DNA of 64,000 nt from JBFLYZ01 sp040756415 (GCA_040756415.1 JBFLYZ010000001.1:122843-186842); one strand, 5' to 3'. Counted from the first letter of the stretch, positions 8,442 to 17,538 are shown. Notes: generated by a model not told the origin, from the letters alone. Numbers and translations are program-made.

Positions 8442-9887
8442 ATGAAAAAGTTTTTTGGCATACTTGCAAGTGCCGCGCTGGGCGGAATGATCGCCCTCAG
8501 CGTGCACTATTATATTTTTACCCCGGTACAGGGCGTGAAGCCGGGCCTGCCCCAGACCCAGGTCAAGTACGTGAACATGCCGGGCGGCAGCGCGCCCGTT
8601 GACTTTGTGAGCGCGGCTGAAAACACCGTGCATGCTGTAGTACACGTGAAAACCACTTATAAAAGCGAGCCCATGAGCAGCAACGGTTACGACCCGTTCA
8701 GGGACTTCTTCTGGGGATTTCCCCAGCACCAGGGCCCCCAGGTATCATCCGGATCGGGCGTGATCATTTCGGCTGACGGGTATATTGTTACCAATAACCA
8801 CGTGGTGGAGAAGGGCGACCAGATAGAGGTTACGCTCAATGACAAGCGCACCTTTACCGCTGAGGTGGTGGGTACCGACCCTTCTACCGACCTGGCCCTG
8901 CTGAAGATCAAGGAGAACAACCTGCCCTACCTGGTTTACGGAAATTCTGACGATGTAAAGATCGGTGAGTGGGTGCTTGCCGTTGGCAATCCCTTCAACC
9001 TCACCTCAACCGTTACAGCCGGTATAGTAAGCGCCAAGGGCAGGAATATCAACATCCTGGGCGCCAGCACGGGCGGCCCCTCACCCATCGAATCCTTTAT
9101 CCAGACCGATGCGGCCGTTAACCCGGGTAACAGCGGTGGGGCGCTGGTAAGCAGCAGCGGGCAATTGATCGGCATCAATACGGCCATCGCTTCCAATACG
9201 GGTTCTTATTCAGGCTATTCCTTTGCCGTACCCGTCAATATCGTGAAAAAGGTAGTGAACGACCTGCTCGAGTTCGGTACGGTACAACGCGCTTTCCTGG
9301 GCGTAAGCATCTCGGATATCGATTCCAAGCTGGCCAAGGAAAAGGAATTCTCTGACCTGAAAGGCGTATACGTAGGCGGGGTTACCGAAGGCGGCTCGGC
9401 CGAAGAGGCGGGTATCAAGCCCGGTGATGTGATCACCAAAGTGGGCAGCATCGAGGTGAACAACACTTCTTCCCTGCTCGAGCAGATCGGCAAGTTCCGC
9501 CCGAACGATAAGGTAGTGATCACCGTGAAGCGCGGCAGCAAGGAAATGAACATTCCCGTGGTGCTGAAGAACAAGAACGGTGAGAACAAGCTGGTTTCGA
9601 AGGATAGCGAGGACACCATTCAGCTTCTGGGCGGCCTTTTCGAGCCCGTATCAAAAGAGGAAATGAACAAGCTGGGCCTTACCAACGGCCTGAAAGTAAC
9701 CTCGCTGGATGCCGGCAAGCTGAGAAGCGCAGGCATCAAGGAGGGCTTCATAATCACCAGCATCGATAAGAAAAAGATCAGCACCAAAGAGGACCTTAAA
9801 TCCGCTCTGGAAAACAAGAAAGGGGGCGTGCTGATCGAAGGGGTCTATCCCAATGGCATGAAGGCGTACTATGCCTTCGGGATCTGA
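8442..9887 (+). CDS. htrA: HtrA/Deg family periplasmic serine protease
   Basis: A trypsin-like protease and chaperone of envelope stress, 481 residues. The catalytic triad is readable: His120 (TNNHVV), Asp150 (STDLALLKI) and Ser231 (NPGNSGGALV). Two PDZ domains follow, at about 285-375 (FLGVSISDI onward) and 395-480. The N-terminal segment FFGILASAALGGMIALSVHYYIF is an uncleaved anchor or signal peptide. The gene is monocistronic: it is divergent from the dapF operon and ends at a strong terminator. The substrates are not predictable. Confidence 0.95.
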   Translation: MKKFFGILASAALGGMIALSVHYYIFTPVQGVKPGLPQTQVKYVNMPGGSAPVDFVSAAENTVHAVVHVKTTYKSEPMSSNGYDPFRDFFWGFPQHQGPQVSSGSGVIISADGYIVTNNHVVEKGDQIEVTLNDKRTFTAEVVGTDPSTDLALLKIKENNLPYLVYGNSDDVKIGEWVLAVGNPFNLTSTVTAGIVSAKGRNINILGASTGGPSPIESFIQTDAAVNPGNSGGALVSSSGQLIGINTAIASNTGSYSGYSFAVPVNIVKKVVNDLLEFGTVQRAFLGVSISDIDSKLAKEKEFSDLKGVYVGGVTEGGSAEEAGIKPGDVITKVGSIEVNNTSSLLEQIGKFRPNDKVVITVKRGSKEMNIPVVLKNKNGENKLVSKDSEDTIQLLGGLFEPVSKEEMNKLGLTNGLKVTSLDAGKLRSAGIKEGFIITSIDKKKISTKEDLKSALENKKGGVLIEGVYPNGMKAYYAFGI

Positions 9888-9928
9888 TAGATTGCAAGAA
9901 CCCAAAACAACGTCCCCGTGTTTGGTCG

Positions 9929-9961
9929 GTCAAAAGGCGCTCTTCGTGGGCGTCTTTTGAC
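9929..9961 (+). terminator. Intrinsic terminator after htrA
   Basis: A 14-bp stem (allowing G-U pairs) with a five-base loop TTCGT. The 5' arm contains CAAAAGGCGCTC and the 3' arm GGGCGTCTTTTG. A T-run forms the 3' part of the stem rather than a long tail. Confidence 0.7.
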
Positions 9962-10042
9962 ATTTCGTATAAATGTTTTTTAAGCCACTGAAAATCAATT
10001 TGATTAAAAACCAACACAGGCGGGCTTTATCAACAAGCCCTC

Positions 10043-10072
10043 TTGCTTTTCTTTCAAAAAGAAATACCTTTG
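10043..10072 (+). promoter_or_regulatory. Promoter of rpoD
   Basis: TTG at 10043-10045 and TACCTTTG at 10065-10072 are separated by 19 bp, an exact match to the Bacteroidota promoter consensus. The leader before the rpoD ATG would be about 50 bases. A 6-bp inverted repeat (GGGCTT/AAGCCC, 10022-10040) sits just upstream. Confidence 0.7.
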
Positions 10073-10128
10073 CCCACAATTTTTTAATAATCCGCACGTT
10101 ATATAATTGTAAAGCCTAAAGTAAAGAC

Positions 10129-10992
10129 ATGAGACAGCTAAAGATCACGAAATCAATCACTAACCGCGAGAGCGCATCGCTCGACAAGTACCTGCAGGAG
10201 ATAGGAAGGGAAGAGCTTATTACAGCCGAGGAAGAGGTGATTCTTGCTAAGAAAATACGTGAGGGGGACCAGTGGGCATTAGAGAAACTGACCAAAGCCA
10301 ATTTACGCTTCGTAGTATCCGTTGCCAAGCAGTACCAGAACCAGGGATTAAGCCTTCCCGACCTGATCAACGAGGGCAACCTGGGCCTGATCAAGGCCGC
10401 CAAGCGCTTTGATGAGACCAGGGGCTTCAAATTCATTTCTTACGCGGTATGGTGGATCCGTCAATCCATCCTCCAGGCCCTGGCCGAACAGTCGCGTATC
10501 GTTCGCCTGCCGCTCAACCAGGTAGGATCGCTCAACAAGATCAATAAAGCGTTTTCCAGGCTGGAGCAGGTATTCGAGCGCGAACCCAGCGCTGAGGAGC
10601 TGGCCAACATCCTGGAGCTGCCCGAAGACAAAGTAGCGGATACCATACGCGTATCGGGCCGGCATGTTTCCATGGACGCGCCTTTTGCCAATGGCGAGGA
10701 CAATACGCTCATGGACGTGATCGTTAACCACGATTCTCCCCGTGCCGATTCGGGCCTGCTGGACGAATCGCTCAGGAAGGAGATCGAACGCTCGCTTTCT
10801 ACGCTTACCGAGCGCGAGCGCGATGTGATCAAGCTCTTCTTCGGCATAGGCCAGAACCACGGCCTTACGCTGGAAGAGATAGGCGCCAAATTCGACCTGA
10901 CGCGCGAGCGTGTGCGCCAGATCAAGGAGAAGGCCATACGCAGGCTGCGCCACAGCTCCAGAAGCAAACTTTTAAAAGCATACCTGGGCTAA
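10129..10992 (+). CDS. rpoD: Primary RNA polymerase sigma factor RpoD (short Bacteroidota type)
   Basis: The housekeeping sigma factor, 287 residues. It lacks the large region 1.1 and non-conserved insert of proteobacterial RpoD, as is normal for this phylum. Region 1.2 (SLDKYLQEIGREELITAEEE), region 2 (LRFVVSVAKQYQNQGLSLPD; the 2.3/2.4 segment GFKFISYAVWWIRQSILQAL), region 3 and region 4 (LTLEEIGAKFDLTRERVRQI, the -35-binding helix-turn-helix) are all intact. It presumably directs transcription from the TTG/TAnnTTTG promoters seen throughout this window. It is flanked by its own promoter and a terminator. Confidence 0.97.
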   Translation: MRQLKITKSITNRESASLDKYLQEIGREELITAEEEVILAKKIREGDQWALEKLTKANLRFVVSVAKQYQNQGLSLPDLINEGNLGLIKAAKRFDETRGFKFISYAVWWIRQSILQALAEQSRIVRLPLNQVGSLNKINKAFSRLEQVFEREPSAEELANILELPEDKVADTIRVSGRHVSMDAPFANGEDNTLMDVIVNHDSPRADSGLLDESLRKEIERSLSTLTERERDVIKLFFGIGQNHGLTLEEIGAKFDLTRERVRQIKEKAIRRLRHSSRSKLLKAYLG

Positions 10993-11059
10993 TCAAACGA
11001 CTGACGAACCACGTGGAACCGCAAAGGCAAACGGGATAAGGCTGACACAGCATGAACTC

Positions 11060-11083
11060 AACCGCCTCTGCGGTTTCGCTTTT
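11060..11083 (+). terminator. Probable terminator after rpoD
   Basis: AACCGC-CTCT-GCGGTT hairpin (6-bp stem, 4-base loop) followed by TCGCTTTTAT. The stem is short and the T-tract interrupted, so it is only moderately convincing. Confidence 0.45.
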
Positions 11084-11109
11084 ATAGCAACCTCACAAAC
11101 CGAACACGC

Positions 11110-12588
11110 ATGGCAATACAAACTATGGAACCCAAGGGAAAAGTAAAAAGCAATTTCGAGAATCAGTTAAAGGACTGGGTGGAGCAGGAAAAGGCAGCGA
11201 TCGAGCTGATCGGGATCATCGGCCAGCTCTGGTTCGATAAATCCGTGGAGCTGATCATCTTCCGGAACCAGTTGGTAGACCGGTCGGCCAGCGAGGTAAT
11301 GCACTTCCACCAGTACGCCCGCGATATCGTAAAGCAGCCCATATCGGTACACGACACCCTGCTGCTGGCCAAGGAACTGCTGAAAACCGACCTGGCCCCT
11401 TCGCGAATCGACATAGGGAAACTGACCGCTGAATGGACGCAGGAGAAGGCCGGCTTCAAGAACGCCAGCGAATTCATCGGCAAAAAGCTTTCCGGTTTCA
11501 TCGGAAAAGACAAAAAGGTAATGAACCCCAAGGATGTGGTGCTGTATGGTTTCGGGAGGATAGGAAGGCTGGCTGCGCGGGAGCTTATCGCGCAGGCGGG
11601 CAAAGGAGAGCAGCTCAGGCTGCGCGCCATCGTTACCCGCTCGAACTCAAACGAAGACCTGGTGAAGCGTGCCGACCTGCTCAGAAACGATTCCGTGCAC
11701 GGGCCTTTTCCGGGGACCATCGTAGAGGATTTTGAAAACAAGGCGCTGATCATCAATGGGCACACCATTTACATGATCGCTGCGAACAAGCCCGAGGAGG
11801 TGGATTATACCGCTTTTGGCATCAACGATGCGCTCCTGATCGATAACACCGGTGTGGTGCGCGACCGCGAAGGACTGGGCAAGCACCTGCAAAGCCAGGG
11901 CGTAAACAAAGTGTTGCTGACCGCTCCCGGCAAGGGCGATATACCCAACATCGTGCATGGCATCAACCATACCGATTATAAAAAGGATGAAAAAATATTT
12001 TCAGCGGCCTCCTGCACCACGAACGCCATCGTGCCGGTGCTGGCCGTGATCGAGAACACCCTGGGCATCGAACGCGGGCATATCGAAACCATTCACTCCT
12101 ACACCAATGACCAGAACCTGCTCGACAACTACCACAGCAAGTACCGCAGGGGCCGCTCGGCCGCGCTGAACATGGTGATCACCGAAACGGGAGCCGATAA
12201 GGCTGTGGCCAAGGTATTGCCGGCACTTGCCGGCAAGCTCAGCGGCAACGCGGTACGCGTACCTACCCCGGATGTTTCGCTGGCCATTCTCAACCTTACG
12301 CTGAAAAAGTCCACCACCAAGGAGGGCGTGAACGATATCATGAAGGATGCGGCCCTCAGGGGCAGCCTGGTGGAGCAGATACAATATTCCTTTTCGAACG
12401 AGCTGGTATCCACCGATTGCATTGGTAATCCCTGTGCTTCTATTTTTGACAGCCCGGCCACCATCGTTGCCAAGGACGGCAAAAGCGTAGTGCTGTATGT
12501 ATGGTACGATAATGAGTACGGCTACACGCGGCAGGTGCTTCGCCTGGCCAAGCATATTGCCGAAGTGATCCGGCTTACTTATTATTGA
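11110..12588 (+). CDS. gap: Glyceraldehyde-3-phosphate dehydrogenase, long form
   Basis: Oxidises glyceraldehyde-3-phosphate to 1,3-bisphosphoglycerate (or the reverse) in central carbon metabolism. The NAD(P)-binding GFGRIG is at 147-152 and the catalytic cysteine is Cys302 in SAASCTTN; the C-terminal YDNEYGYTRQVLRL is typical. At 492 residues it carries an N-terminal extension of about 140 residues compared with the classic 330-residue enzyme. Such long forms occur in Bacteroidota and some other bacteria; the function of the extension is not known to me. A strong terminator follows. ATG at aa 6 is an alternative start. Confidence 0.94.
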   Translation: MAIQTMEPKGKVKSNFENQLKDWVEQEKAAIELIGIIGQLWFDKSVELIIFRNQLVDRSASEVMHFHQYARDIVKQPISVHDTLLLAKELLKTDLAPSRIDIGKLTAEWTQEKAGFKNASEFIGKKLSGFIGKDKKVMNPKDVVLYGFGRIGRLAARELIAQAGKGEQLRLRAIVTRSNSNEDLVKRADLLRNDSVHGPFPGTIVEDFENKALIINGHTIYMIAANKPEEVDYTAFGINDALLIDNTGVVRDREGLGKHLQSQGVNKVLLTAPGKGDIPNIVHGINHTDYKKDEKIFSAASCTTNAIVPVLAVIENTLGIERGHIETIHSYTNDQNLLDNYHSKYRRGRSAALNMVITETGADKAVAKVLPALAGKLSGNAVRVPTPDVSLAILNLTLKKSTTKEGVNDIMKDAALRGSLVEQIQYSFSNELVSTDCIGNPCASIFDSPATIVAKDGKSVVLYVWYDNEYGYTRQVLRLAKHIAEVIRLTYY

Positions 12589-12607
12589 TCTGATTTTAAC
12601 TATTGGA

Positions 12608-12635
12608 AACCGGGCCGCAACGCCCGGTTTTTTTT
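12608..12635 (+). terminator. Intrinsic terminator after gap
   Basis: Perfect 8-bp stem AACCGGGC/GCCCGGTT with loop CGCAAC, followed by a T-tract of eight bases. It lies between the convergent gap and SpoIID-like genes. Confidence 0.85.
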
Positions 12636-13800
12636 ATTCTTCCTGGAAGAACTCCAGTTTGTTGAGGTCGATGACCGTTACATCGCGGTAATAATGATCA
12701 ATGATGTCCTTTGCCGTATAGCCTTTCTTCGCCATGGCCATGGCCCCTTCCTGGCACAAGCCTACCCCGTGCCCGAAGCCCCTGCCCTTCAGCACCACCA
12801 TATCGCCCTGCACCTCGACCGAAAAATAAGTGGAGCGCAGCTTCCAGTCATCCCGCAGAACTTTCAGGGGTATCTTCACCGGCTGCTCGGTAAAGTACAC
12901 TTTACGCTGATACTGCGTAAAGCTGAGCAGGGCCTTTACCGCGGCAGTATCATTAACGGGATAACCATGCTTATCCGAAAAATACTTCAACCACTCGGAT
13001 TTGGGTATTTTTTTCTGCCAGTAGGCGCTGGGCTGCCTGGTGCAAAAGGTATCCGTTCCCGACCGCAGGTAAGGCAGGGCTTTGCTCCACACATCCTCGC
13101 TGTTGCAGGTCTGCCCGCCACAGTTCGAGAAAAAAGATGCGTTCACCAGCATAATGGCGGTATCCACCAGCACCTGGTTCTTTGTTTCCGCAACCCCTTT
13201 CACGATATTCTCATTGGTCACCTTACCCCTGTACACCTGGCAATGGGTCTGGTCGCAAAGATGAAAATGCTCCAGTTCGTGCCTGCGCAGGTTGCTCAGC
13301 GTGTACGTGCGTATGATAATGGCCTTTACCTTATAAAACTCCACCGATTGCGATACCCCTACCTCGCTTTTGATCACGCCCCGTGTATATTGCTCTATAT
13401 CCACCACATTAATGACCTTGAGCAGCCCTTTTTCGGCTGAGACCCTGATCCCGCCAGGGTATTCCCGCTGGCCTTTTTCCTGCGCGTTTATTTTCAGCTT
13501 GAGCGAGCCGTTCCGCAGGCTGTCCGGGCTGTTCTCGCTGACCGTGACCGAAGCGAATTTACCCAGCAGCGAATCGCCCAGCTTCAGCCAGACCGAGTCG
13601 CCCGCGGCCTTCAGGCTCACCGCCTTTAAACTACCTATATCGGCCCTTTTCACCAGGTCGGCAAAGAGGCTGTAGCCTGCTCCCGCAGGCGCCAGGCTGA
13701 GCGATGATACATTGGTGCCTGTATAGATCCTTACCTGGATGACGGCAGAACGAGCCGGAGCGTACGCCAAAAGAAACAGAACAAAAACAATGATCCTCAT
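12634..13800 (-). CDS. SpoIID/LytB domain secreted protein
   Basis: A 388-residue secreted protein of the SpoIID family, which in sporulating bacteria cleaves denuded glycan strands of peptidoglycan; in Bacteroidota the role is presumably in cell-wall turnover. The signal peptide is IIVFVLFLLAYAPARSA. The family core runs from about residue 100 to the end: GLLKVINVVDIEQYTRGVI, then VKAIIIRTYTLSN, and the signature GRGFGHGVGLCQEGAMAMA. Cys pairs (CDQTHC, CGGQTC) may be zinc or disulphide sites. Its ATG overlaps the lpxB stop as ATGA, making it the last gene of the surE-lpxB operon. Confidence 0.88.
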   Translation of the reverse strand: MRIIVFVLFLLAYAPARSAVIQVRIYTGTNVSSLSLAPAGAGYSLFADLVKRADIGSLKAVSLKAAGDSVWLKLGDSLLGKFASVTVSENSPDSLRNGSLKLKINAQEKGQREYPGGIRVSAEKGLLKVINVVDIEQYTRGVIKSEVGVSQSVEFYKVKAIIIRTYTLSNLRRHELEHFHLCDQTHCQVYRGKVTNENIVKGVAETKNQVLVDTAIMLVNASFFSNCGGQTCNSEDVWSKALPYLRSGTDTFCTRQPSAYWQKKIPKSEWLKYFSDKHGYPVNDTAAVKALLSFTQYQRKVYFTEQPVKIPLKVLRDDWKLRSTYFSVEVQGDMVVLKGRGFGHGVGLCQEGAMAMAKKGYTAKDIIDHYYRDVTVIDLNKLEFFQEE

Positions 13801-14912
13801 GGCTGAATAAGACGATTATGGATCAGCTCAGCGGTCCTGGCCGAGGCCCCCGCGTTGCCCAGCTTCAGTTTGAGCTCTCTCAGGTCTTTTTTCATCCGAT
13901 CGCGGTTCTCCGGATCAAGCAACTTCCTCAGCTCCTGTTCCAGCCTATGCTCGGTAAAATCGTGCTGGACCAGTTCCTTCACCACTTCGCGGTCCATGAT
14001 CAGGTTGACCAGGGATATGTATTTGACCTTTACCAGTTGCTTTGCGATCAGGAACGAGATGGCTCCTCCCTTGTAGCATACCACCTCGGGCACTTCGAAG
14101 AGTGCCGTTTCGAGGGTAGCCGTACCCGATGTGACCAGGGCCGCGCTGGCCTGCCTGAGCAGGTCGTAGGTCTTATCGTGCAGTACGGCAATGCCGCTGC
14201 CCCGGATAAAGCCCTCGTAAAACTCCATGGGCTGAGAAGGGGCGCCAGCGATCACGAACTGGTGATCGGGGAATTTGCGGCTCAGGGCCGCCATGACCGG
14301 CAGCATGACCGCGATCTCCTGCCTGCGGCTGCCCGGCAATAAAGCAACGATGGGCTTGCCCGACAGGCCGTGCTCCCGCGTAAAATCCCGGAAAGACGCC
14401 TTTTCCTTCTCCTCTATGGCATCCAGCAGGGGATGGCCCACAAAATCCACCTCATAGCCGAAATTGCGGTAAAAATCTTTTTCAAAAGGAAGGATAACGA
14501 ACATGCGATCGACCGTTCTTTTGATCTTATGCACGCGCGATTGCTTCCAGGCCCATACCTGTGGCGAGATGTAATAAAAAACCCTGATCCCGTTCGCCCT
14601 GGCAAATTCAGCGATACGCATGTTGAATCCCGGATAATCGACCAGGATGAGCGCATCGGGCCGGTGCTCCAGAATATCGTTTTTGCAATAACGGATGTTC
14701 TGCAGGATGGTGCGCAGGTTCATGAGCACCTCGGTAAAGCCCATGAAGGCCAGCTCACGGTAATGCTTTACCAGCTCGCCTCCCTGGGCTTTCATGCGGT
14801 CACCGCCCCAGCACCGGAAAGAGGCGGCAGGATCGAGCTGGCGCAGGTATCTCATCAGGTTGGAGGCATGCAGGTCACCGGATGCCTCTCCCGCTATAAT
14901 GTAATACCTCAT
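13797..14912 (-). CDS. lpxB: Lipid-A-disaccharide synthase
   Basis: A GT19 glycosyltransferase that joins UDP-2,3-diacylglucosamine and lipid X in lipid A synthesis at the inner membrane. It has 371 residues, the expected size. The N-terminal YYIIAGEASGDLHASNLMR is diagnostic; further motifs are VDYPGFNMRIAEFAR, YYISPQVWAWKQSRVHKIK, LLPGSRRQEI and SGTATLETALFEVPEVVCYK. Both ends overlap neighbours as ATGA, so the small membrane protein gene, lpxB and the spoIID-like gene are tightly coupled. Confidence 0.96.
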   Translation of the reverse strand: MRYYIIAGEASGDLHASNLMRYLRQLDPAASFRCWGGDRMKAQGGELVKHYRELAFMGFTEVLMNLRTILQNIRYCKNDILEHRPDALILVDYPGFNMRIAEFARANGIRVFYYISPQVWAWKQSRVHKIKRTVDRMFVILPFEKDFYRNFGYEVDFVGHPLLDAIEEKEKASFRDFTREHGLSGKPIVALLPGSRRQEIAVMLPVMAALSRKFPDHQFVIAGAPSQPMEFYEGFIRGSGIAVLHDKTYDLLRQASAALVTSGTATLETALFEVPEVVCYKGGAISFLIAKQLVKVKYISLVNLIMDREVVKELVQHDFTEHRLEQELRKLLDPENRDRMKKDLRELKLKLGNAGASARTAELIHNRLIQP

Positions 14913-15202
14913 GCAATGAATTTGACGTAGATCACGAATGCCGCGTAAATGAAGGTGGAGAGAATGATCCCCCGCGCGGAATAATAGCGGTGGGTCCAGA
15001 TAAAGATATAGAAGATAAGGAGGTTGATGATCACGCAGAGGCTGATGCGCGGTGACAGGGTGCCCTCGCGCGAAACATAGTCGAAGAACCGGCCCAGGCT
15101 CATGTGGCTGTATTTGATCAGGTAAAAGGCAAAGAACACCGCGATGGGCGATAGAAGGCCGAGCACCGCCCCTATCCAGAGGTTATCAAATCTCCTGCTC
15201 AT
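14909..15202 (-). CDS. Small membrane protein between surE and lpxB
   Basis: A 97-residue protein with three predicted membrane helices: about 9-28 (WIGAVLGLLSPIAVFFAFYL), 53-69 (ISLCVIINLLIFYIFIW) and 77-94 (GIILSTFIYAAFVIYVKF). It is of unknown function. It overlaps the surE 3' end by 17 bp and lpxB by 4 bp. The position between surE and lpxB suggests a link to envelope or lipid A work, but that is inference from neighbours only. Confidence 0.7.
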   Translation of the reverse strand: MSRRFDNLWIGAVLGLLSPIAVFFAFYLIKYSHMSLGRFFDYVSREGTLSPRISLCVIINLLIFYIFIWTHRYYSARGIILSTFIYAAFVIYVKFIA

Positions 15203-15965
15203 ATTTGAATTTTTTCAGCTCGGCTATGGCATTGTGAGCGGTAAGATCGAACTGTACCGGCACCACGGATACATAGCTGTTATCGAGGGCCCATACGTCC
15301 GTATCCGTTTTTCCTTCCTCGAAGTTCACGAACTTTCCGGTCAGCCAGAAATAGGTCTTGCCCGAAGGGTCTTTCCGCTCATCCAGCTCCTCCACCCAGT
15401 TGGAGCGGGCCTGCCTGCATACCCTGATCCCCTTGATCTCATCGATATGCAAGGGAGGGATGTTCACGTTCAGGCACACGTCTTTGGGAAGCGAGTTCTT
15501 CAGCACATTCCGGCATATCTTCTCCACGATCACTTTCGATGCGGAAAAATCGGCACCTATATCGTGGTTGCAGAGCGAGAAGCCGATGGAGGGCACTCCT
15601 TCTATGGCTCCTTCCACCGCTGCCGACATGGTGCCCGAGTAGATCACGTTGATGGACATATTGGGGCCGTGGTTGATGCCGCTCACGCAAAGATCGGGCT
15701 TGCGGCTGAGTATTTTGTTGATGGCGATCTTAACGCAATCCACGGGCGTGCCGGTGCTGCTGTACTCCTCCTTTACCCCGTACATATCCTGTTTCCGTAT
15801 ACGCAGGGTCGAATCGATGGTAATGGCGTGCCCCATGCCCGATTGCGGCTTATCGGGGGCAATGACCACCACATCGCCCATTTCCTTCACCACCTCGATC
15901 AGGGCGCGTATGCCCGGAGCGGTAATGCCGTCATCGTTCGTGACCAATATCAATGGCTTTTTCAT
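15186..15965 (-). CDS. surE: 5'/3'-nucleotidase SurE
   Basis: A survival protein SurE homologue: a metal-dependent phosphatase acting on nucleoside 5'- and 3'-monophosphates and polyphosphate. The N-terminal ILVTNDDGITAPGI carries the metal-binding Asp-Asp pair, and SGINHGPNMSINVIYSGTM the Asn and Ser ligands. At 259 residues it is the usual length. It is the first gene of the surE, membrane protein, lpxB, spoIID-like operon, with a TAGCTTTG promoter element seven bases before the ATG. Confidence 0.95.
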   Translation of the reverse strand: MKKPLILVTNDDGITAPGIRALIEVVKEMGDVVVIAPDKPQSGMGHAITIDSTLRIRKQDMYGVKEEYSSTGTPVDCVKIAINKILSRKPDLCVSGINHGPNMSINVIYSGTMSAAVEGAIEGVPSIGFSLCNHDIGADFSASKVIVEKICRNVLKNSLPKDVCLNVNIPPLHIDEIKGIRVCRQARSNWVEELDERKDPSGKTYFWLTGKFVNFEEGKTDTDVWALDNSYVSVVPVQFDLTAHNAIAELKKFKYEQEI

Positions 15966-15972
15966 CCGTTCA

Positions 15973-15980
15973 CAAAGCTA
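15973..15980 (-). promoter_or_regulatory. Promoter -7 element for the surE-lpxB operon
   Basis: TAGCTTTG on the minus strand, a full match to TAnnTTTG, with seven bases between it and the surE ATG. The transcript would be nearly leaderless. No -33 TTG is seen. Confidence 0.45.
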
Positions 15981-16052
15981 ATCACTCTGCAAGAATAACA
16001 GGCCGCGCGAAGGCTTAATTATCAAAAAGCCGGTGTTGATTAAGGCGGGCTT

Positions 16053-16088
16053 AAAAAGAGAGGACCCCCGCAGGATGCGGAGGCCCTC
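16053..16088 (-). terminator. Intrinsic terminator after the Hsp20 gene
   Basis: On the minus strand a 13-bp stem, GAGGGCCTCCGCA with TGCGGGGGTCCTC (G-U pairs allowed), closes a three-base loop TCC and is followed by TCTTTTT. It lies 36 bp past the hsp20 stop. Confidence 0.8.
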
Positions 16089-16123
16089 ATAAGCACCAAA
16101 CACACAAACACCCCTGAATTGTG

Positions 16124-16576
16124 TCAAGAAATTTGGATTTCTTTCTTGGTGCTCACTTTCGCACTGTCTTTTTTGGCAATGCTAAGTATCAATATTCCAT
16201 TCTCATATTTCGCATCCACCTTCTCGAGGTCTGCCGTCTCGGGCAGGGTAAACGAGCGGGTGAATGAGCCGTAATTGAACTCTTTACGGGTATAGTTTCT
16301 TTCCTCTTCGCTCTTCTCGGTCTTTCGCTCAGCGGAGATGGTCATTACATCGTTCTCGATGGAAACCTTCATCTCTTCCTTGCTGAATCCCGGGGCCGAA
16401 AGCTCCACGCGGAATCCGTCATTGTCCTCGGAGATGTTCACCGCGGGCATGTGATGAGCGAAATCCCTTCCGAAGAAGTCGTCCATCATCAGGTCATCGA
16501 ACAGGCTGCGGAACTCAGGCAGCATCGCTGGCCTGCGCAGCACCCCATTGGGTCTTTTCCATTTGATCAGTGTCAT
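16124..16576 (-). CDS. Small heat shock protein, Hsp20 family
   Basis: An ATP-independent holdase chaperone with an alpha-crystallin domain, 150 residues from the chosen start. The domain runs from about residue 45 to the end: MPAVNISEDNDGFRVELSAP, then GFSKEEMKVSIENDVMTISA, YGSFTRSFTLPE and the C-terminal ANGILILSIAK-like segment YENGILILSIAKK. The frame opens at 16609, but ATG 16576 is preceded by a strong Shine-Dalgarno sequence and gives the normal N-terminus MTLIKWKR. The gene is monocistronic with its own terminator. Heat-inducible control is expected, but no CIRCE element or known operator is visible. Confidence 0.93.
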   Translation of the reverse strand: MTLIKWKRPNGVLRRPAMLPEFRSLFDDLMMDDFFGRDFAHHMPAVNISEDNDGFRVELSAPGFSKEEMKVSIENDVMTISAERKTEKSEEERNYTRKEFNYGSFTRSFTLPETADLEKVDAKYENGILILSIAKKDSAKVSTKKEIQIS

Positions 16577-16583
16577 GGCTTGG

Positions 16584-16593
16584 TTCCTCCTTA
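16584..16593 (-). promoter_or_regulatory. Strong Shine-Dalgarno site of the Hsp20 gene
   Basis: TAAGGAGGAA on the minus strand, nine bases before the ATG. It is a near-perfect complement of the 16S 3' end, and is notable because most genes in this window have no Shine-Dalgarno sequence. Confidence 0.75.
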
Positions 16594-16778
16594 TTTTAGG
16601 GTTAAACATTGATTTTGTTTTTCCGACCCATCCACGTCAAATCCCATACCATGCCCTTTTTATGTCAACCTGTCCCCTTTTTGTGACAAAAAACGTACCT
16701 TGTCTTTCCATTCTGTCACATTTTTTGTTAAGAAATGTTAAGGTATAGATATTGAACGTATGAGGCCTGAAAAGATTG

Positions 16779-16786
16779 TAATTTTG
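16779..16786 (+). promoter_or_regulatory. Promoter -7 element for the zinc metallopeptidase gene
   Basis: TAATTTTG, a full match to TAnnTTTG, 38 bp before the ATG at 16825. The nearest upstream TTG is 24 bp away, longer than optimal. Confidence 0.4.
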
Positions 16787-16824
16787 CCAAGTAATATCAC
16801 AAACCAAGAAAAACCTGACAGAAA

Positions 16825-17538
16825 ATGATACCTTATTTTGACCCGGTGCTAATGGGACTGACCATCTTCTTCATGATCATCGGCATGATCGTGAGCGGGA
16901 GGTTAAAAAGCAAATTCCATAAGTACTCTCAAACTCAGCTCACCTCCGGCCTGAGCGGCAAGGAGGTGGCCGAAAAGATGCTGCGCGAGCACCAGCTCCA
17001 CGATGTGAAGGTAGTATCGGTGCAGGGGCAGCTTACGGACCATTATAACCCCGCCAACAGGACCGTTAACCTGAGCCCCGATGTGTATAACGGGCGCAAC
17101 ATAGCCGCTGCTGCCGTAGCCGCCCACGAGTGCGGGCATGCCATACAGCACGCCACCGCCTACGCCTGGCTGAACATGCGCACCAAAATGGTGCCCGTGG
17201 TGCAGTTCGGAAGCATGCTGATGAACTTTGTCCTGATCGGAATGGTCATTCTGGCGGGCGTATCCCCCTGGCTGGGCAATACCGCACTTATCGTGATCAT
17301 CGTAGGTCAATCGCTTATAACGCTGTTCTCTATCATTACCTTACCCGTAGAGGTGGACGCGAGCAAGAGGGCCCTGGCCTGGCTGGATAACTCCTACGTG
17401 GCCCGCACATCGAAGGAAAGCGCTGAGGCCAAAGACGCCCTCAACTGGGCCGCCTATACCTATTTCGTTGCCGCACTGGCCTCCATCGCCACCCTGCTTT
17501 ACTTCATCATGCGTTTTCTGGGAAGCAACAGGGAGTAA
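16825..17538 (+). CDS. Membrane zinc metallopeptidase, YugP-like (Zn_peptidase_2)
   Basis: A 237-residue membrane protein of the neutral zinc metallopeptidase family PF04298. The zinc site is AAHECGHAIQHA (HExxH form, about residues 99-110). Membrane helices lie at about 6-23, 133-155, 160-180 and 211-230. The segment TRFTNLSPDVYNG-like NRTVNLSPDVYNGRN upstream of the zinc site is characteristic, as is LPVEVDASKRAL later. The substrate is unknown; its B. subtilis relative is YugP. It is monocistronic between a TAnnTTTG promoter and a strong terminator. Confidence 0.9.
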   Translation: MIPYFDPVLMGLTIFFMIIGMIVSGRLKSKFHKYSQTQLTSGLSGKEVAEKMLREHQLHDVKVVSVQGQLTDHYNPANRTVNLSPDVYNGRNIAAAAVAAHECGHAIQHATAYAWLNMRTKMVPVVQFGSMLMNFVLIGMVILAGVSPWLGNTALIVIIVGQSLITLFSIITLPVEVDASKRALAWLDNSYVARTSKESAEAKDALNWAAYTYFVAALASIATLLYFIMRFLGSNRE